DNA of 64,000 nucleotides from Ophiura sarsii (GCA_035610835.1 CM069457.1:24608658-24672657), one strand, 5' to 3'. Shown: positions 11,067 through 22,816, counted from the stretch's first letter. Made by a program: numbers and translations. The notes: a model not told the origin generated them from the letters alone.

Positions 11067-11692
11067 AGTTGTTTAGTGTTGATAGTGACTAGTTGAATGC
11101 GGATTAATAGCATACTAATTTGGTTTTATCAAGTCAGTGTCATGAAATCAAAAAAGATTAAGGACACAATATCTGTATGCCAATCGACTAATGTCAAAAT
11201 CTGAATAGTGAGTGGGTCCTATAACCATCGATGAAGCCATTTCAGATCCATATCGTAGCTATCGGTCGTCATACCTATTGAAAATTATGGCCGATGTGGC
11301 CACATCTTGGCTTGATCTGCATCCATGTTTGTTAAGATGAACACAGTCTTGATAGTGTTTGGGTTATTAAACACAACTTTAAAGTTGAAATTTCCTTTTA
11401 TCAGTTATCGTGACTGTCTCAGATTTTGGAAGGGTGGTGGTGTGTCAATTGTTTTGCTCCCACAAGTCTTCCCTCTCCAGAGCTCCAGTAACTGCCATGG
11501 CATACCTTTGCCTGGATCTTTTTCAAGAAGTGAGGCTCATTCATTGTTATTAGGTCAGGGTGTTATTTGGCAGGCAACAACATGCCAAGCCTTATTTTTC
11601 ATACATTATCCCTAGTTTGAGATATTTGCTATTATTCCCACTTGCCCGAAGCAGTAACCAAATTTGTCATTCCCACTCTGCCATCGCATTAA
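11067..11692. other. Upstream flank of the GPCR, no recognisable feature
   Basis: This is the likely promoter and 5'-UTR side of the - strand GPCR gene and also SCP2 intron. I see no clear TATA box at a convincing distance and no repeat. Small + strand frames between 11325 and 11778 match nothing I know. Confidence 0.5.
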
Positions 11693-12050
11693 AGGTATAT
11701 TATGTGATCTTTTCCAGAATGCCCTCAATCCTTGAAAAAAGATTTGAAGCAGATTTTCTTGCAGATTTATGTTTCTGATAATAAATCATAAATACATTCC
11801 AAGTTATAGGGCGATACAATTCCTAATTACTTTAAAATCATGGTTTTAGAGTGAAAATAAACTAACTCGACAGTTTCTTTTTTTACTCTAAATTCACTCG
11901 AAAACCATGATTTTGAGGTAATTGGGAATCGTATCACTCTGTAACTCGGAATATATTTATGATCAGAAACATAAATCTACAAGAAAATCTGCTTCCAATT
12001 TTTTTCGAGGATTGAGGGGCGTCTTCTGGAAAAGATCACATAATATACCT
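11693..12050. mobile_element. TTAA-flanked inverted-repeat element
   Basis: The ends are AGGTATATTATGTGATCTTT and its inverse ending TAATATACCT, with TTAA at 11689-11692 and 12051-12054. The arms run about 170 bp and include TTTCTTGCAGATTTATGTTT. A half copy lies at about 49156-49330. TTAA duplication is the piggyBac signature; no transposase is present. Confidence 0.85.
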
Positions 12051-12054
12051 TTAA

Positions 12055-13510
12055 TATCATTTTATGTTTAGAATTCCTAAAAAGACAACCTGTAACCTAC
12101 TATTCGCAAAGCAAAGATTGTCTTTAACAAGTCAGTCGTTCAAGAAATGTAATGAAATCAAAGCGCAGTTTTATCATCTCAAAGTGATCTCCAGTCCTTA
12201 AACAAAAAAATCTCATTTCTGTAAGGTATACGCCTGATGGCATAAACGTAACTGAGACCCTTAAGGGCACAATACTGGTTTTGAATGGTTTGAGTTGCTT
12301 TTCAGCCTCTATATACCATCCGTAATGTAGCCAATAAATGTGGTGCCAGACCAGACTCCTTAATAAGATTCAGATTAAAAAAGCCTTAATGCTTATTGAG
12401 GTTTTAATTTCATCCCCTTGCGTATACAATATTCCACCATAACCAGACACGATAATTGCTTATTACTATATACCATCAAACACTCATTTATTAATGGGCT
12501 ATTAACCAACTGCACTGATCACAATAGGTTTTCTGCTAAGACAGTTTCAACCTGAGACTAGTATACCATATGGTATATACTAGTCTCAGGTTTCAACCAT
12601 ATCATATACAGGGTGTCCTAGAATACTTTATACCGGGTTAAGTGCATTTAGTTAGCAATGAATATCATTGTTATTGGTCCAAATGCTTATGATACTAACA
12701 TTATATATTTAGCTTTCTTATAGGAATTTTGAATATTAAAAATGGGATGTTTCTGAGAGATATTATGGACTAGTTGGTCAAAATAGTAGATATAATAATA
12801 ATATGCTGGGAATGTTCTGTGTCCTCAATTAATTTGCACTACAAATTTAATAGAAATCAACATTTTTTTCTGATGTTTTACGAAGCACTATTTGAATGCT
12901 GTGAGAGAATTGTTCAGCTTGAGTGATTTACACCATACTTTCTGAAGCGGCAGTTTTGAAGATTGGTGTGAGTTTTATCAATTCAAACAGGGTAAACTGA
13001 AAGTGAAAACCATGTTTTCACTGATTTTCAAAATGAAAAATAAAAGAAATCTTTTTTTCTTTTTTTTTAGATTTCAAAGAATGACCAAATTACACTGGAA
13101 TACAATATACTGAGGTTTATAATTTAACTAAATTTTGATATTAAAAATGGCATGGATATTATATTTCAGAGTGGGTTCACATATAGGGGTCAATTGAGGT
13201 CATTTATGTGACGAATTTGTAATTTCAACAACAAAAAACACCTAAAAAAACCTTTTTTAATTGTTTGAAAAAAATCAGAAACACAAAACGCGACTGAGTT
13301 TTCCCAATTTTTACGGTCGGTTGAGAAAGGGCAATCCAACAAAAAAAATTCAGGCCTTATTTTAATGCATGCCTCATGATTCCAAAATGGTAATAAAATA
13401 TAATAATGTGGGCATTTTTGAAACCTTTGGTGACATTTTGGAGTGTCGTCTGCAGACGCCTGCGACATGGAAAGTGTTAAAAGTACAGCTGAAGGTTGTC
13501 TAATACATGG
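12055..13510. other. SCP2 intron with transposon remnants
   Basis: A near-perfect 40-bp palindrome lies at 12551-12590 (CCTGAGACTAGTATACC and its inverse). At 12611 starts CAGGGTGTCCTAGAATAC, a transposon end related to the element at 29752. Near 13310-13360 is AGAAAGGGCAATCCAACA, a short repeat also seen near 250 and 37230. No gene is evident. Confidence 0.6.
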
Positions 13511-13756
13511 TACATACAGGGTGAGTCAAACAAAACTGCACTCAACCTTTGGATTTTATTTCTAAAAATCTGTGCAAAAATGTCTAGGATTTGTTATTGT
13601 GTCAGAGAGGCTGTCCCTTTAGGTTTCAAAAGAATGTTAGTATGTTGAAATTGGTTGCAGAAAACATGTTTTATGCTCAATTAGATAAAAGTATACATTT
13701 AAAAAACCTAACAAGATTTACAATAGCTCTAATATCCTGTATACGCTACTATCCAT

Positions 13757-13879
13757 TGAAAGCGAGGCTCTCCCCTCCCACACTATCACACACTTTCATG
13801 CCACACTGCGTCGGTGGTTTCACGCAGGTTTGTGCATCGCATGATGGTGCGTGGTGGTGAGGGGAGAGCCTCGCTTTCA
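13757..13879. repeat. Hairpin with GAGGCTCTCCCCTC arms
   Basis: TGAAAGCGAGGCTCTCCCCTC at 13757-13777 is mirrored by its inverse ending at 13879. Just upstream, at about 13514, is CAGGGTGAGTCAAACAAAAC, which resembles the end of the element at 16321. This is probably part of a degraded transposon. Confidence 0.65.
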
Positions 13880-14473
13880 TTTTAAAATGGCGATTGCGTG
13901 CAAAAAGCGAATAAGCATAACTCAGCACATGTGCAAGAAGTTGAATCCCAACTTATTCAAAAACTAAAGGGTCTTTAAAAGAAAAACGAAAGAGAACTGA
14001 ATTGAAGTCACAAACAATTGAACTACTCACAGCAGAATTTTTCAGAAAGACCCTCGTTAAACAAAATCATAAGCCTTTCATTGCAAACAGTAGACACTGG
14101 TGACAGAAACCAGTTGTCATGTGATAAAAAGTGAAACATTCTGGTGTTGCTCAAGAAATCTTCTTTGTTTGTAGTCACTATCAACATAGTCTTTGGTAGA
14201 ATTCTCGCAGTTGACAACACGATGCACCGCCAGCGGTTACTTGGGAGTGGCCAAAATACACAGTGCAGCATGTACTGTATATAACAGTGTATGAATCCGT
14301 GAAGTCACTGTCTCATGAAAGTAGAATAGACCATACAAGAAAGTGGGCACAGTTTAGTTATATTTTGAATGTAAACCAAATGTTTTTAAAACAAAAAGCT
14401 TTACACAAAGCTTTTTTGACATTTTGATCTTTCAGTTTCATAATTTCATTGTTTCATTATCTTTCTTTTTCTT
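13880..14473. other. Non-coding stretch, nothing recognised
   Basis: SCP2 intron sequence. A small - strand frame at 14023-14271 has no features I can assign. A short AAGCTTT-rich inverted stretch lies near 14390-14420. Confidence 0.5.
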
Positions 14474-14747
14474 TTTGGCGTCCACTCCAACTTGGTTGAG
14501 TGATGCCATCCTTTGCAAGATTATGCGCCATTCGTTTCTGTCTTGAGCCTTTCTGCTTGCTTCTGATCAGGATGTCAGACAAAGTCTGTTGCAGTCTGAC
14601 CGAATACCATCCATCCACCTCTTAGCTGGTCTACCTCTGGGCCTTTCACCATTTACAGTGCCAACAATTGCAACTTTTGGGTATCTTTGAGGGTTCATAC
14701 GCTGAACATGTCCATAAATCTTCTCGATGTTTTCATTATATTCCTGT
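14474..14747 (-). mobile_element. Non-LTR retrotransposon (LINE) fragment, end of reverse transcriptase ORF
   Basis: Read on the - strand, the sequence encodes YGHVQRMNPQRYPKVAIVG, then GERPRGRPAKRWMDGIR, one in-frame stop, then KAQDRNEWRIILQRMASL and a lysine-rich tail. The GRP-KRW-D and AQDR--WR pattern is typical of the C-terminal end of the endonuclease/reverse-transcriptase protein of metazoan LINEs. It is a dead 5'-truncated fragment in the SCP2 intron, antisense to SCP2. Its upstream edge runs up to the acceptor of the SCP2 exon at 14750. Confidence 0.85.
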
Positions 14748-14749
14748 AG

Positions 14750-14826
14750 AAAAAGCCGACGCTACTTTCACAATGAAGGATGAAGATCTCTTTTCTCTGA
14801 TGACTGGGAAGTTACAAGCACAAACT
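14750..14826 (+). CDS. SCP2: Sterol carrier protein 2 (SCP2/SCPx), internal exon
   Basis: This 77-bp exon encodes KKADATFTMKDEDLFSLM followed by TGKLQAQT, the centre of the SCP2 domain (the KADxT and L--GK-- signatures that line the lipid tunnel in the family). The acceptor AG is at 14748-14749 and the donor GTAAGT begins at 14827. The first two bases complete the lysine codon begun at 2732, and the exon ends on a codon boundary, matching the phase-0 start of the final exon. The acceptor's pyrimidine tract (TTTCATTATATTCCTGTAG) lies at the edge of an antisense LINE fragment. Confidence 0.9.
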
Positions 14827-14842
14827 GTAAGTATACCTCGGA

Positions 14843-15070
14843 TTACTGTAAAAGTGCACATTTTCGCACTACATTTATTTTCATGCTTTTCGCGCTAAAA
14901 TCAGCAAGCGCGAAAATAAGATTGCGGAAATATATTCATTTTGTACGTAGGTCAGAGGTCTATGTAACGAAGCTCAAATTGCGAAAATAAAAACAAGTAA
15001 AAAAATGTCAAAATGTGCCAAGCGCGAAGAATTACACGCACAAAAAATCACACTATTTTACCATATTTGA
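14843..15070. mobile_element. Degenerate MITE with TACTGTAAAAGTG end
   Basis: It begins TACTGTAAAAGTGCACATTT and contains TTTTCGCGCT and GCGCGAAAATAAG blocks in both orientations. Related diverged copies lie near 22540-22660, 23600-23775, 23880-24058, 46480-46690, 56450-56572 and 63490-63592. It sits in the SCP2 intron shortly after the exon donor. Confidence 0.6.
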
Positions 15071-16320
15071 TTGTCCCACTTCTATCAATCAATACGGGGT
15101 TTGCTGATTGCTGTCCATTGTCTCATCAAATTGTAAGCACAAAAATTAAACAAATGATCCTGCCCTTGAAAGACATGTACAGTTACATTATGTTCCACTG
15201 TCCCACCAAGTCTTTTATATTGCAGACCAAGACCCTGTGGTCTTATGTGTCTGTTTTCAGGCTGTTATTATGGTTCAGTCGGTTCTAAATTGGTGAGCCT
15301 CCTTTACAGTAAAATGATACAGAAGGGTTGACTGTACATCAAATGTGTGACCGTGTTTGGCTAAAATTGTGTTGCGCATGACCAAACTGTTCACGATTGG
15401 ATTGGATTCATTTTTGTGCACGCTGAGAGATATAAATCACATATTTCTCACCAATTTGGAACTGACTGGGCAACAGTCTTGTGTCATTGCTGACTAAAGC
15501 AAGGACCCATGCCTTGAATGATTACTCAACCATGACCGGTGCAAGCTGATGTAAGTGAAGAAATCGTAGTCAGCAAACAATGCACCACGATCTAAAAATT
15601 TGGCAACAAAATAAATATAACATGTGTATCGAGTTGTACAGGATCCCTTTACAAACACGCAGTTTCTAGCTTTGGGTTTGGCATGATAAATACGATCAAA
15701 CGATCTTTACAGATCAGTGACCGCACTTCTGTGCATTAGACTTTTGTAGTCTGTAGTAGACAGGGGGCAGTCTCTACGTTATTTCCATTGGTCAAGGGGC
15801 AATCCTTTGGAGGTTCTATTAGAACCAAATTTTTATATATAGTAGGCCAGTGGCAACCTACGTGTTCAGTGGAAGCGGCAATCCATCTGAACGTGCATTA
15901 GACTTTTGTAAGTAGGAAAGGGCACCTACTCTCAAATCATCGGGCAAGGGGCAGCCCAAATGATGATAACAAGAGACGTGGCAATCTCTATGTTTTGTTT
16001 AATATTATAATAATTTGGTCCTGAAGAAGTCAGAGCTAATCCTGACGAAAGCTTGACAGATTAAAACTCGTCCGACGGCGAACCCGTTAAACTTTTAACT
16101 TATATTATGAATACCCGTCGTAAAAGCCTATGATAGGGAAAACTGTGTTTTGAACCAATATGAAACAACCGATTCTTGGTTTTGATGAAAAAAGTTACAT
16201 AAATGCAGCAAATTGTTATGTATGTTGACAAACCTAACAGTATCATGACCTATATATCTATTCAATCACTCAAGGTGATAATACGGCTTATATGCTTGTG
16301 ATCGTAAGGGTTTGAATATA
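15071..16320. repeat. Second SCP2 intron: degenerate inverted repeat and non-coding DNA
   Basis: At 15282-15462 an inverted repeat is bounded by GTTCTAAATTGGTGAG and CTCACCAATTTGGAAC; the same termini recur at about 33450-33653. At 15770-16000 short related phrases such as GGGGCAATCC and GGGGCAGTC recur loosely. No gene is seen. Confidence 0.55.
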
Positions 16321-16506
16321 CAGGGTGAGTAAAAAAAAACTGCAATAGTGGAAAGAAGCCATTTTGTTTTCAAAACCAAAATGAATTTTAAAACTTTTTA
16401 AACGTTGCAAGAATGATGTGTTTAATCCTAACTTTGTGTGAAAAAATGAAGTCGATTACATTTTCCGTTTGCCTTTCCACTATTGCAGTCTTTTTGACTC
16501 ACCCTG
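16321..16506. mobile_element. 186-bp TA-flanked MITE
   Basis: The ends are CAGGGTGAGTAAAAAAAAAC and its inverse ending GACTCACCCTG, with CTGCAATAGTGGAAAG and CTTTCCACTATTGCAG as inner arms, and TA on both sides. It is compact, non-coding and consistent with a Tc1/mariner-derived MITE. A single similar end occurs at 13514. Confidence 0.9.
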
Positions 16507-17204
16507 TATACGCACAGCATGGTTACACCTGATGTTTAAAGTGTGCGCGGTCATTCAATTGTTTAGCAAGGCAGGACGATGGGAAAGGGCTCACATTGTA
16601 AAGAGTGTGTGTATAGACACATAGACCCTAGGTTTGTCACAGTTTTACATAGTTCATTGTTTGCCAACTATGATTTCTCCTCTTGTGTTGCCTGGTGGAG
16701 CTGTGGAGCGGGTTTTTCAAAATACGAAGATAGTTTTTAACACAGATTTTGGGCGCATTCAATTTCCAGCATTTTTTTTTGTGTAGCAAAAAGTGCGATG
16801 CACTATTAGTTTTGTGTAGCAATTCACAAATTTTGTATAGCACTTTTTTTCTAGTAAAAGGTTTGGCTTTGATGGAACGTGATCAAATATAAAGTAGGGA
16901 ATCTTCTAGCTTGCATCGCACTTTTAGCTACACATTTGTGCAATTGAATAGCAATACTTCAAAAGTGCGGAGCATTTCGCGATGCGACACCGGTTATCAT
17001 GAACGCTGCGCATATATGGTTTTTTGTAAATTTCTTCTTTCCCTTTAATGGATCGCTCATAAAACGTTTATTTTTGAAATCCTTGTGATTTCCTCTTTAT
17101 TTTGATATATATTATGTGTATACACTTCGCTGGATCCCTTTTTTTAATGTGATTATTATACCATTAACCTTTTAATTTATTTCCCTACTTTTTCCTGCAT
17201 CTAG

Positions 17205-17300
17205 GCATTCTTCTCCGGTAAGCTAAAGATCTCAGGCAACATGGGCTTGGCTATGAAGTTACAGCAAGTACTACCCAAGCCTCCGCCATCCAAATTGTAA
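17205..17300 (+). CDS. SCP2: Sterol carrier protein 2 (SCP2/SCPx), final exon with PTS1
   Basis: The last exon encodes AFFSGKLKISGNMGLAMKLQ followed by a short proline-rich tail, ending SKL and TAA (17298-17300). GKLKI-GNM-LAMKL is the hallmark C-terminal helix region of SCP2 domains. The terminal SKL is the canonical peroxisomal targeting signal type 1, placing the product in peroxisomes. The acceptor (CTGCATCTAG) ends at 17204 and the frame follows directly from the 14750 exon. The PKPPP stretch before SKL is a local variation. I could not fix the polyadenylation site. Confidence 0.92.
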   Translation, partial: AFFSGKLKISGNMGLAMKLQQVLPKPPPSKL

Positions 17301-17459
17301 TTGAGAACTCTATTATTATATCAAGTCGGTGTGTACGAAGCAACTCGGATGGTCTAACTTTAAACCTAGTCTAAATGAAGAATAGACCTTTTGGAAGGAC
17401 CCTATGCGATCATACCCATTGCATACTCTTATAAAAAGTCCAAAATTAAATTCACTTAA

Positions 17460-17666
17460 CCCCCTGAGAACTACCGGCCGATTGGTCAGAAAGATGGATA
17501 CATCATTTATTACACCAATCAGAGACATTGTTTAAATAATTATATCCCTGATAAAGATCGGGGTGAAATAGTTTAAAAGCTGTATCGTAATTGGTTATTC
17601 AAATGAGTATATCTTGTAATTAACCAATCAGAAGCACTGTTAGATAGACAGGTAGACCCTAGGGGG
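17460..17666. mobile_element. TTAA-flanked MITE, family member 1
   Basis: The ends are CCCCCTGAGAACTACCGG and GGTAGACCCTAGGGGG, between TTAA at 17456-17459 and 17667-17670. The interior contains CCAATCAG boxes on both strands. Sister copies are at 33188-33394 and 49447-49635. It lies just downstream of the SCP2 stop and could supply its 3' UTR. Confidence 0.88.
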
Positions 17667-17832
17667 TTAAAGCTGCCCTACCACTTTGGTAGTTCACCAC
17701 AGATGAACTGATCATACACCTGTTCATTTGATGACAGACAGACTGTACAGGGTTGACATGGAGAATTGTAACCTTGTCAAATTCACAAATGAACTGGATG
17801 TGTCTAAAAACCCAGAGTGGTAGTTCGCCTTT

Positions 17833-18095
17833 TAGGCCAAATAAAAAGATGGTCTGTCTCGCATAGCTATGAAAAATAGCTATGCTAAATGCTCCCTCCC
17901 CCTTTTTTTGTAGAAAAAATAGCTATGCTAACTGCGGATATTTTGTTTTACTGTGCTTTTGCCCTAATTTCTCCCCCCCCCCCCCCACCCCTTTTCTGAG
18001 CCAATTTGTTGGCTCATCGCGTAGGGTTATGCGGCAAAAGTGACTCCACATACTTATGCGCACGGGTATGTGAGACAGATTTTTTTCTTGGCCTA
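17833..18095. mobile_element. MITE with TAGGCCAAA ends
   Basis: The left end TAGGCCAAATAAAAAGATGG is mirrored by TTTTTTTCTTGGCCTA on the right, with GTCTGTCTC and GAGACAGA just inside. It contains two AAAATAGCTATGC motifs and a long C run near 17970. Related copies are at 57219-57535 and, partly, about 55670-55955. Confidence 0.7.
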
Positions 18096-18220
18096 ATTAG
18101 ACAAATATATATAACACTAACATGTATTGCCCATTTTAAAGGTCCATTCAAAATGCAGACACTCATCTAAGCAGAAAAAAACTTTCTGCAAATTCTATTC
18201 TTCATTTAGATCAGGTTTAA

Positions 18221-18645
18221 AGGTTCGTTCACACTAGGTGATGTTTGCCGTGCGATGTGCTGCGGTAGCCATACTTCCGCCGCAATGTACGGCAACGCAT
18301 CTCTGGGTCAATGCAGGTCACCGCATATACGATGGCAGTAGCGTCGTGTGGCAAGATAGGAGAACGTCAACGCAATGCGTCACAGACTGCGGTAATGGTA
18401 GTTATGTTTTAACTCATTGCGATAAAGCACCGCAACGCACGGTAAATAACGTCTATAGTCTATTTGGCCATCACGAGACAGTGACGTAACTGCGTATTCT
18501 ACTAATTGTAGCACATAACGCCAAGTCTACTCGAGGCGCTGGAGTATAAACACGAGCGTTGAAAGAAGGAAGATACATACGCGTGCGTAAAAGCTGCGCC
18601 TGTTAAGTTACGTCACTGTCAGATAGAGTACATGTGAACTAACCT
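18221..18645. mobile_element. Inverted-repeat element with AGGTTCGTTCACA ends
   Basis: AGGTTCGTTCACACTAGG on the left pairs with ACATGTGAACTAACCT on the right, with TTAA at or near both borders. The interior includes GACAGTGACGTAACTG and TTACGTCACTGTC as inner inverted arms and is CpG-richer than its surroundings. The GTGCGTAAA-GCTGCGCCTGT motif is shared with the element at 44597-45088. Confidence 0.65.
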
Positions 18646-18888
18646 TAAGTTGTTTGTGCATATAATAGGGACCTAAGCGACATTTGTATATCATTGAAAT
18701 TAATCAGGACTAATATATAATCGTGGTTGATAAGAAAGAGATACATCTTTATAGATATTTACCCATACTTTAAAACCGGGGATGTGGGTGGTGGGGGGGG
18801 GGCTTGGATTAGGGTGTGAGGCTCCAGGGTTGAAACCCTTACCCAATCTGAGGGTCACTTTACCATAGACAGGTACCCTATATCCAAA

Positions 18889-19424
18889 GAAGATTTAAAA
18901 GACACCACCACAATGCATTGCGTTTTTGCAAAATGCCCTTAATCTGGTCGCCAATTCGTCTCGGTTCCCATGGACATATGTGACCTTCCACAACGAATCC
19001 AGTGTAAAGTCACCAACTTTCAAAATGGAAATTTTGATTTAGTTAAAATCTACTTCAAATAAGCTTGAAAATGATATATGACATGTAGTTATTGTTTTGT
19101 AAATAAACACTTAAATAATCAAAAAAAGTCTTGAAAATACTGTTTTTTATTGAATTTTCTTGAGTTTATTAAGACATATCTCTGAAAAGGCCCTGGCGAC
19201 TTTACACTGGGTTTGTGGTAGATGGTCACATAAGCACAAAATCATGGCATCATAGTGCATTCATCGTTGGAGCTTGTAGATTCTAGTTTACATCAATTAA
19301 TAAATTAGTTCTCAGTGTTCCTTTTGCTTATTTCTAAAACTTAAGAGCTCCACAAATGCATCATGTGAAAAAAGCCTTAGTTGGCTGGTGCTCTGCATTG
19401 TGGGATATCCTTACAATCTTCTTT
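18889..19424. mobile_element. Inverted-repeat element carrying a MITE insertion
   Basis: The element begins AAGATTTAAAAGACACCACC and ends near CAATCTTCTT. Inner arms contain CACAATGCATTG and GCATTGTGGGATATCC. A copy without the insertion lies at 62849-63122. Here it is split by the TA-flanked MITE at 18979-19230. Confidence 0.75.
18979..19230. mobile_element. 252-bp TA-flanked MITE (TGTGACC ends), copy 1
   Basis: The ends are TGTGACCTTCCACAACGAA and its inverse ending GATGGTCACA, with TA at 18977-18978 and 19231-19232. A sister copy is at 25120-25365. The uninterrupted paralogous site at about 62938 shows the same flanks joined, with one TA. Confidence 0.9.
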
Positions 19425-21601
19425 GCCCCATATCTCAGGATTTTTCTCAAACTATAGGCCCACCTTATCCTATTTCTTCTGTCTATGGATTGTCACGTTA
19501 AAAAGTCAAGACTTTTACCCATATCTGAGGATTTCTTGCCAAACAAAAACCTGTGCCTCATCAGGGTTTTTCATCACAAAACTGATCCACTGGAGCAGCA
19601 CATTCCCTTACGTGATATTGTATCCCCCCCCCCCCCCCCCCCCCCCCTGTGGGGCTGTAAGCAGATAATATTCTTAACCTTTTTTATTTGTTAAATAGGA
19701 TATGGGATTGTACTAATATAATGTCTGTATTCATTATCGTCGCTGTGCTGTCAAAACCTTGTTTGTTTTTCCAGCCCTTCAGTATGTATAAAGTAAAACT
19801 GTCCAACAGTTATGCATAGAAAGTGTTGCTTTGTACATGTTCAGGGGCAAAAGCACTTACATGGTTATGATAGATGTGCTTTTGGCCCTTGAACATGTTT
19901 AGAACAGACTTCCAAAGGTTATACATAGTATTAGTATTTCTTTATACAGACTGAAGGGCCGAATGGAGATACAAGGTTTTGACAGAACAGCGATGTTGTA
20001 TATTCCACTGTCTGGACACCTTCTTTTTTTTATTACACACCAAAGTCCCAGAGGCCATAAACTGTCTGTTTTTCAGGCTGTTAGCTTTGCTTAGTGTGAT
20101 TTACATGAAAACAGTGCTGTAGGGCATGACCACTGGCCTGCCTAATCTAGAAATTGGAGAATTAATAACCGGCCAATAACTAAATATTGGAAATATGAAA
20201 GTGATTAGGCTGTGGAACATAATGATAATGATTTATGATATAATTGAGGCAGGGCCTTAGCCAGAATTTGAAAGTTGGGTGTCCAAAGTGGGACCAAAAT
20301 CAAACAGAGCGAGCAGTGCATCCACGTTCCTGTGTGAATTGACCGCATCGAAAGCTGCAAGCTCTGAATTATTTTTAATAAAAATCGGTCAAAATTTAAA
20401 ATATTGTTAAAAAAACTCTGGGTTTTTTTTACATAAAATAGTAACTACCCACCTTTTTGGGGTTCAAATTGTGAACAAATATTCAAAGCCATCGACAAAA
20501 AAAAAATTGAGGTTGAATGTTTTTATATTTTGTTACGATGGCTTTAGCATTTTTAGGGTGATCATTTTCACAACAGGGCATCCAAAGGACGCCTGTACAC
20601 CTATCTGGCTAATACCTTTGCTAAGAGGATAACAGCTTTAAACTGTATATTATTGATAATGCAGCTATTTCCTGATACTAAAATGTACATTACAAAATCA
20701 TACATAATATGTGTATTTCATGTTAAGATCTATGCACAATTACTGTGAATTGTATTGCAGGTTAAGGACTGTATGCCATATATCTGTGACAATGCAATGA
20801 AACGCATTAAGACTGAAGATTGTTAGATTCTAAAATGAAATAAATTTGATTGTCAATTCAATTACCTGCTTGGGAGTTTGCCTTCAAGACATTATATTGT
20901 ATATCTATATTAAATGGGATTCTATATTAACACCTTATGTGTAAGAGATTGCATGTTATAATATTGATTAATAATTGCATACCTAGAAATGTACCAGAGG
21001 TCAAAGCTCCAAGCATATGTGCAGGGGGTTTTCGATGACATACTCAACCGAACCTATAGTGAGCGCAGTATACTGCGAGTAGCCAACAGCTGTGGCTTGC
21101 ACACGAGGCCAGGATTTTTGGTCCCCCGGTTTGATCCCTGGTCGAATAGCAGCGATTTATTTGTTGATTTCTCGTCGAAAAAATGCGATCCCAGTTAAAA
21201 ACCTGCTGAGAGGGTTAGGGGTTATAAAACATAATTGGCCATTGGTGGAATAGAATAGCACAACTTTGAGCAGACCAATGCACCGATCCGATGGTGTCAA
21301 TAATACAGTTCATTATTGAGCGCGAGCGTAGGGTCAGTGCCAAACTTCCCTGCCAGGGACTATAATTTGTTTCTGAATCAGTATACTCAGTATTCTTGTA
21401 TTTTACATATTATTAAGTAATGTAGCAGACCATGAAATAATATATTTAAATCAATATATTATATAAAACTGTAAAACTGGTTGTCCTTGTGCAATTATTC
21501 TTTCAAGTAGTGCAAATTTGCTTCTTAGCTAAGGTAAGAGATATTATGTAAATTCGGTTTTATGTCTTTGCCCTTTTTTTAAATTTCAACAAGTCACATG
21601 T
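19425..21601. other. Intergenic region with degenerate elements
   Basis: A 25-base C run lies at 19624-19647. At 19741-19992 inverted arms (CGCTGTGCTGTCAAAACC and inverse) enclose TGTTCAGGGGCAAAAGCAC and its mirror; a relative is at about 39779-40033. At about 20255-20620 TTAGCCAGAATTTG and CTATCTGGCTAA bound another worn element. No gene is evident. Confidence 0.55.
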
Positions 21602-21824
21602 CGAGGGCTCAGAAACACAAGGCCTCATCTCCATTTTGGTATCAATATTTTCAGAAAAAATTCTCTTTCCAGTAACACACAGCCTTATCTCCATAACACA
21701 ACCCCTTTCAAAGTTATAGCCATCACCAGGCCTCATCTCCATCTCCCCATAGTGTTCAAAATCTTTGAGTCTTTTTCTCAAAATGGTCAAAATGGAGATA
21801 AGGCCTGGTGTTTCTGAGCCCTCG
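21602..21824. mobile_element. MITE with GAGGGCTCAGAAACAC ends
   Basis: CGAGGGCTCAGAAACACAAG on the left is mirrored by GGTGTTTCTGAGCCCTCG on the right, with CTCATCTCCATTTTGG inside. It resembles the elements at 30266-30487 and 45119-45366 in length, end style (GAGGGTTTAG) and the shared block TTTCTCAAAATG, suggesting one family with diverged ends. Confidence 0.8.
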
Positions 21825-22816
21825 ATGTTTGAACTGAACACAATGAAAGCCATAAGAAAAATGAGGCATGGTCAATGAGAATAAGATACAATTAATTAAT
21901 TTGCACCACATTTGCCATTGTAAATTGTAAATTGTATATGATAAAGCCTTTGGCCAGTATAGATGCATTATGCATAGTTTGGGTCAGCACCGCTGCGAAA
22001 CCGGAGGACATTTCGTTTCTCAGCTCTGTGTACCCAGACATGATACAGTGATGTAATGAGCCAGGGTCAAATAACGGTCATCGGGGATGCCAACCCCCAA
22101 AACTAATGAATTGTTCATTTGTGACCTGTCACATCAAAATGGACATGTTGGAGGCCAGAGTCAAATCTGAGTTATTGGTATGACTTGAAAGAGCACATGT
22201 TAAGCTTTGAAATGATACCATGTTGAAGGTAATCAAACTTAGTAATCACAAGATATGGTTTGAAATCGAAGAAGCATATCTTTTTCTATTATTTTCTTTA
22301 TATTTCACAAAATACATCGGACTCTATCTCAAAACTGTGTTTGCCGACAACATGTTCTTTTCATCACGACTGGTCACATTTCTACAAACTAATTTGACAA
22401 CCTCCATCAGGTTGCATGTATTTCTAATATCCTTCCTGATTTCTGTGCGAAACATCTCTGATTGCTGGATGTAATTATTGGCATCTCTGAGACATGTTCT
22501 CAAAGTGTGTGCTGTCTAATTAAAATTTGTACTGAAAAGGTGCAATTTTTTGCACTTTGCACATTTTGAACAAGGTTGCTCGTTTTTCCTAACGTGACCT
22601 ACACACAAAAGGAATATATTCGCGCCTTTTTATAGCGTGAAATGTCCACTTTTACAGTAATAAAGGGTGCATCCAAAATCTTCTGTGCAGTTATGAAACA
22701 AAAGTAGCATTTCAAGTCAGTGGCATAGCTAAAGGGCCGGAGGTGGGGGATCTGTAGAAAATGAGTCATCAACAGCCTGCTTTTTTATAGTTAAATATTA
22801 GCCCTCCTACATCATC
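21825..22816. other. Intergenic region, mostly featureless
   Basis: A + strand frame at 22220-22474 has hydrophobic composition but no recognisable motif. Near 22540-22660 lies a degraded relative of the TACTGTAAAAGTG element (CCACTTTTACAGTAA at 22647). Confidence 0.5.

Noticed and set aside
21060..21145. Possible tRNA near CCGGTTTGATCCCTGG
   Set aside because: A box B-like phrase is present but no matching box A at the right spacing or cloverleaf was found.
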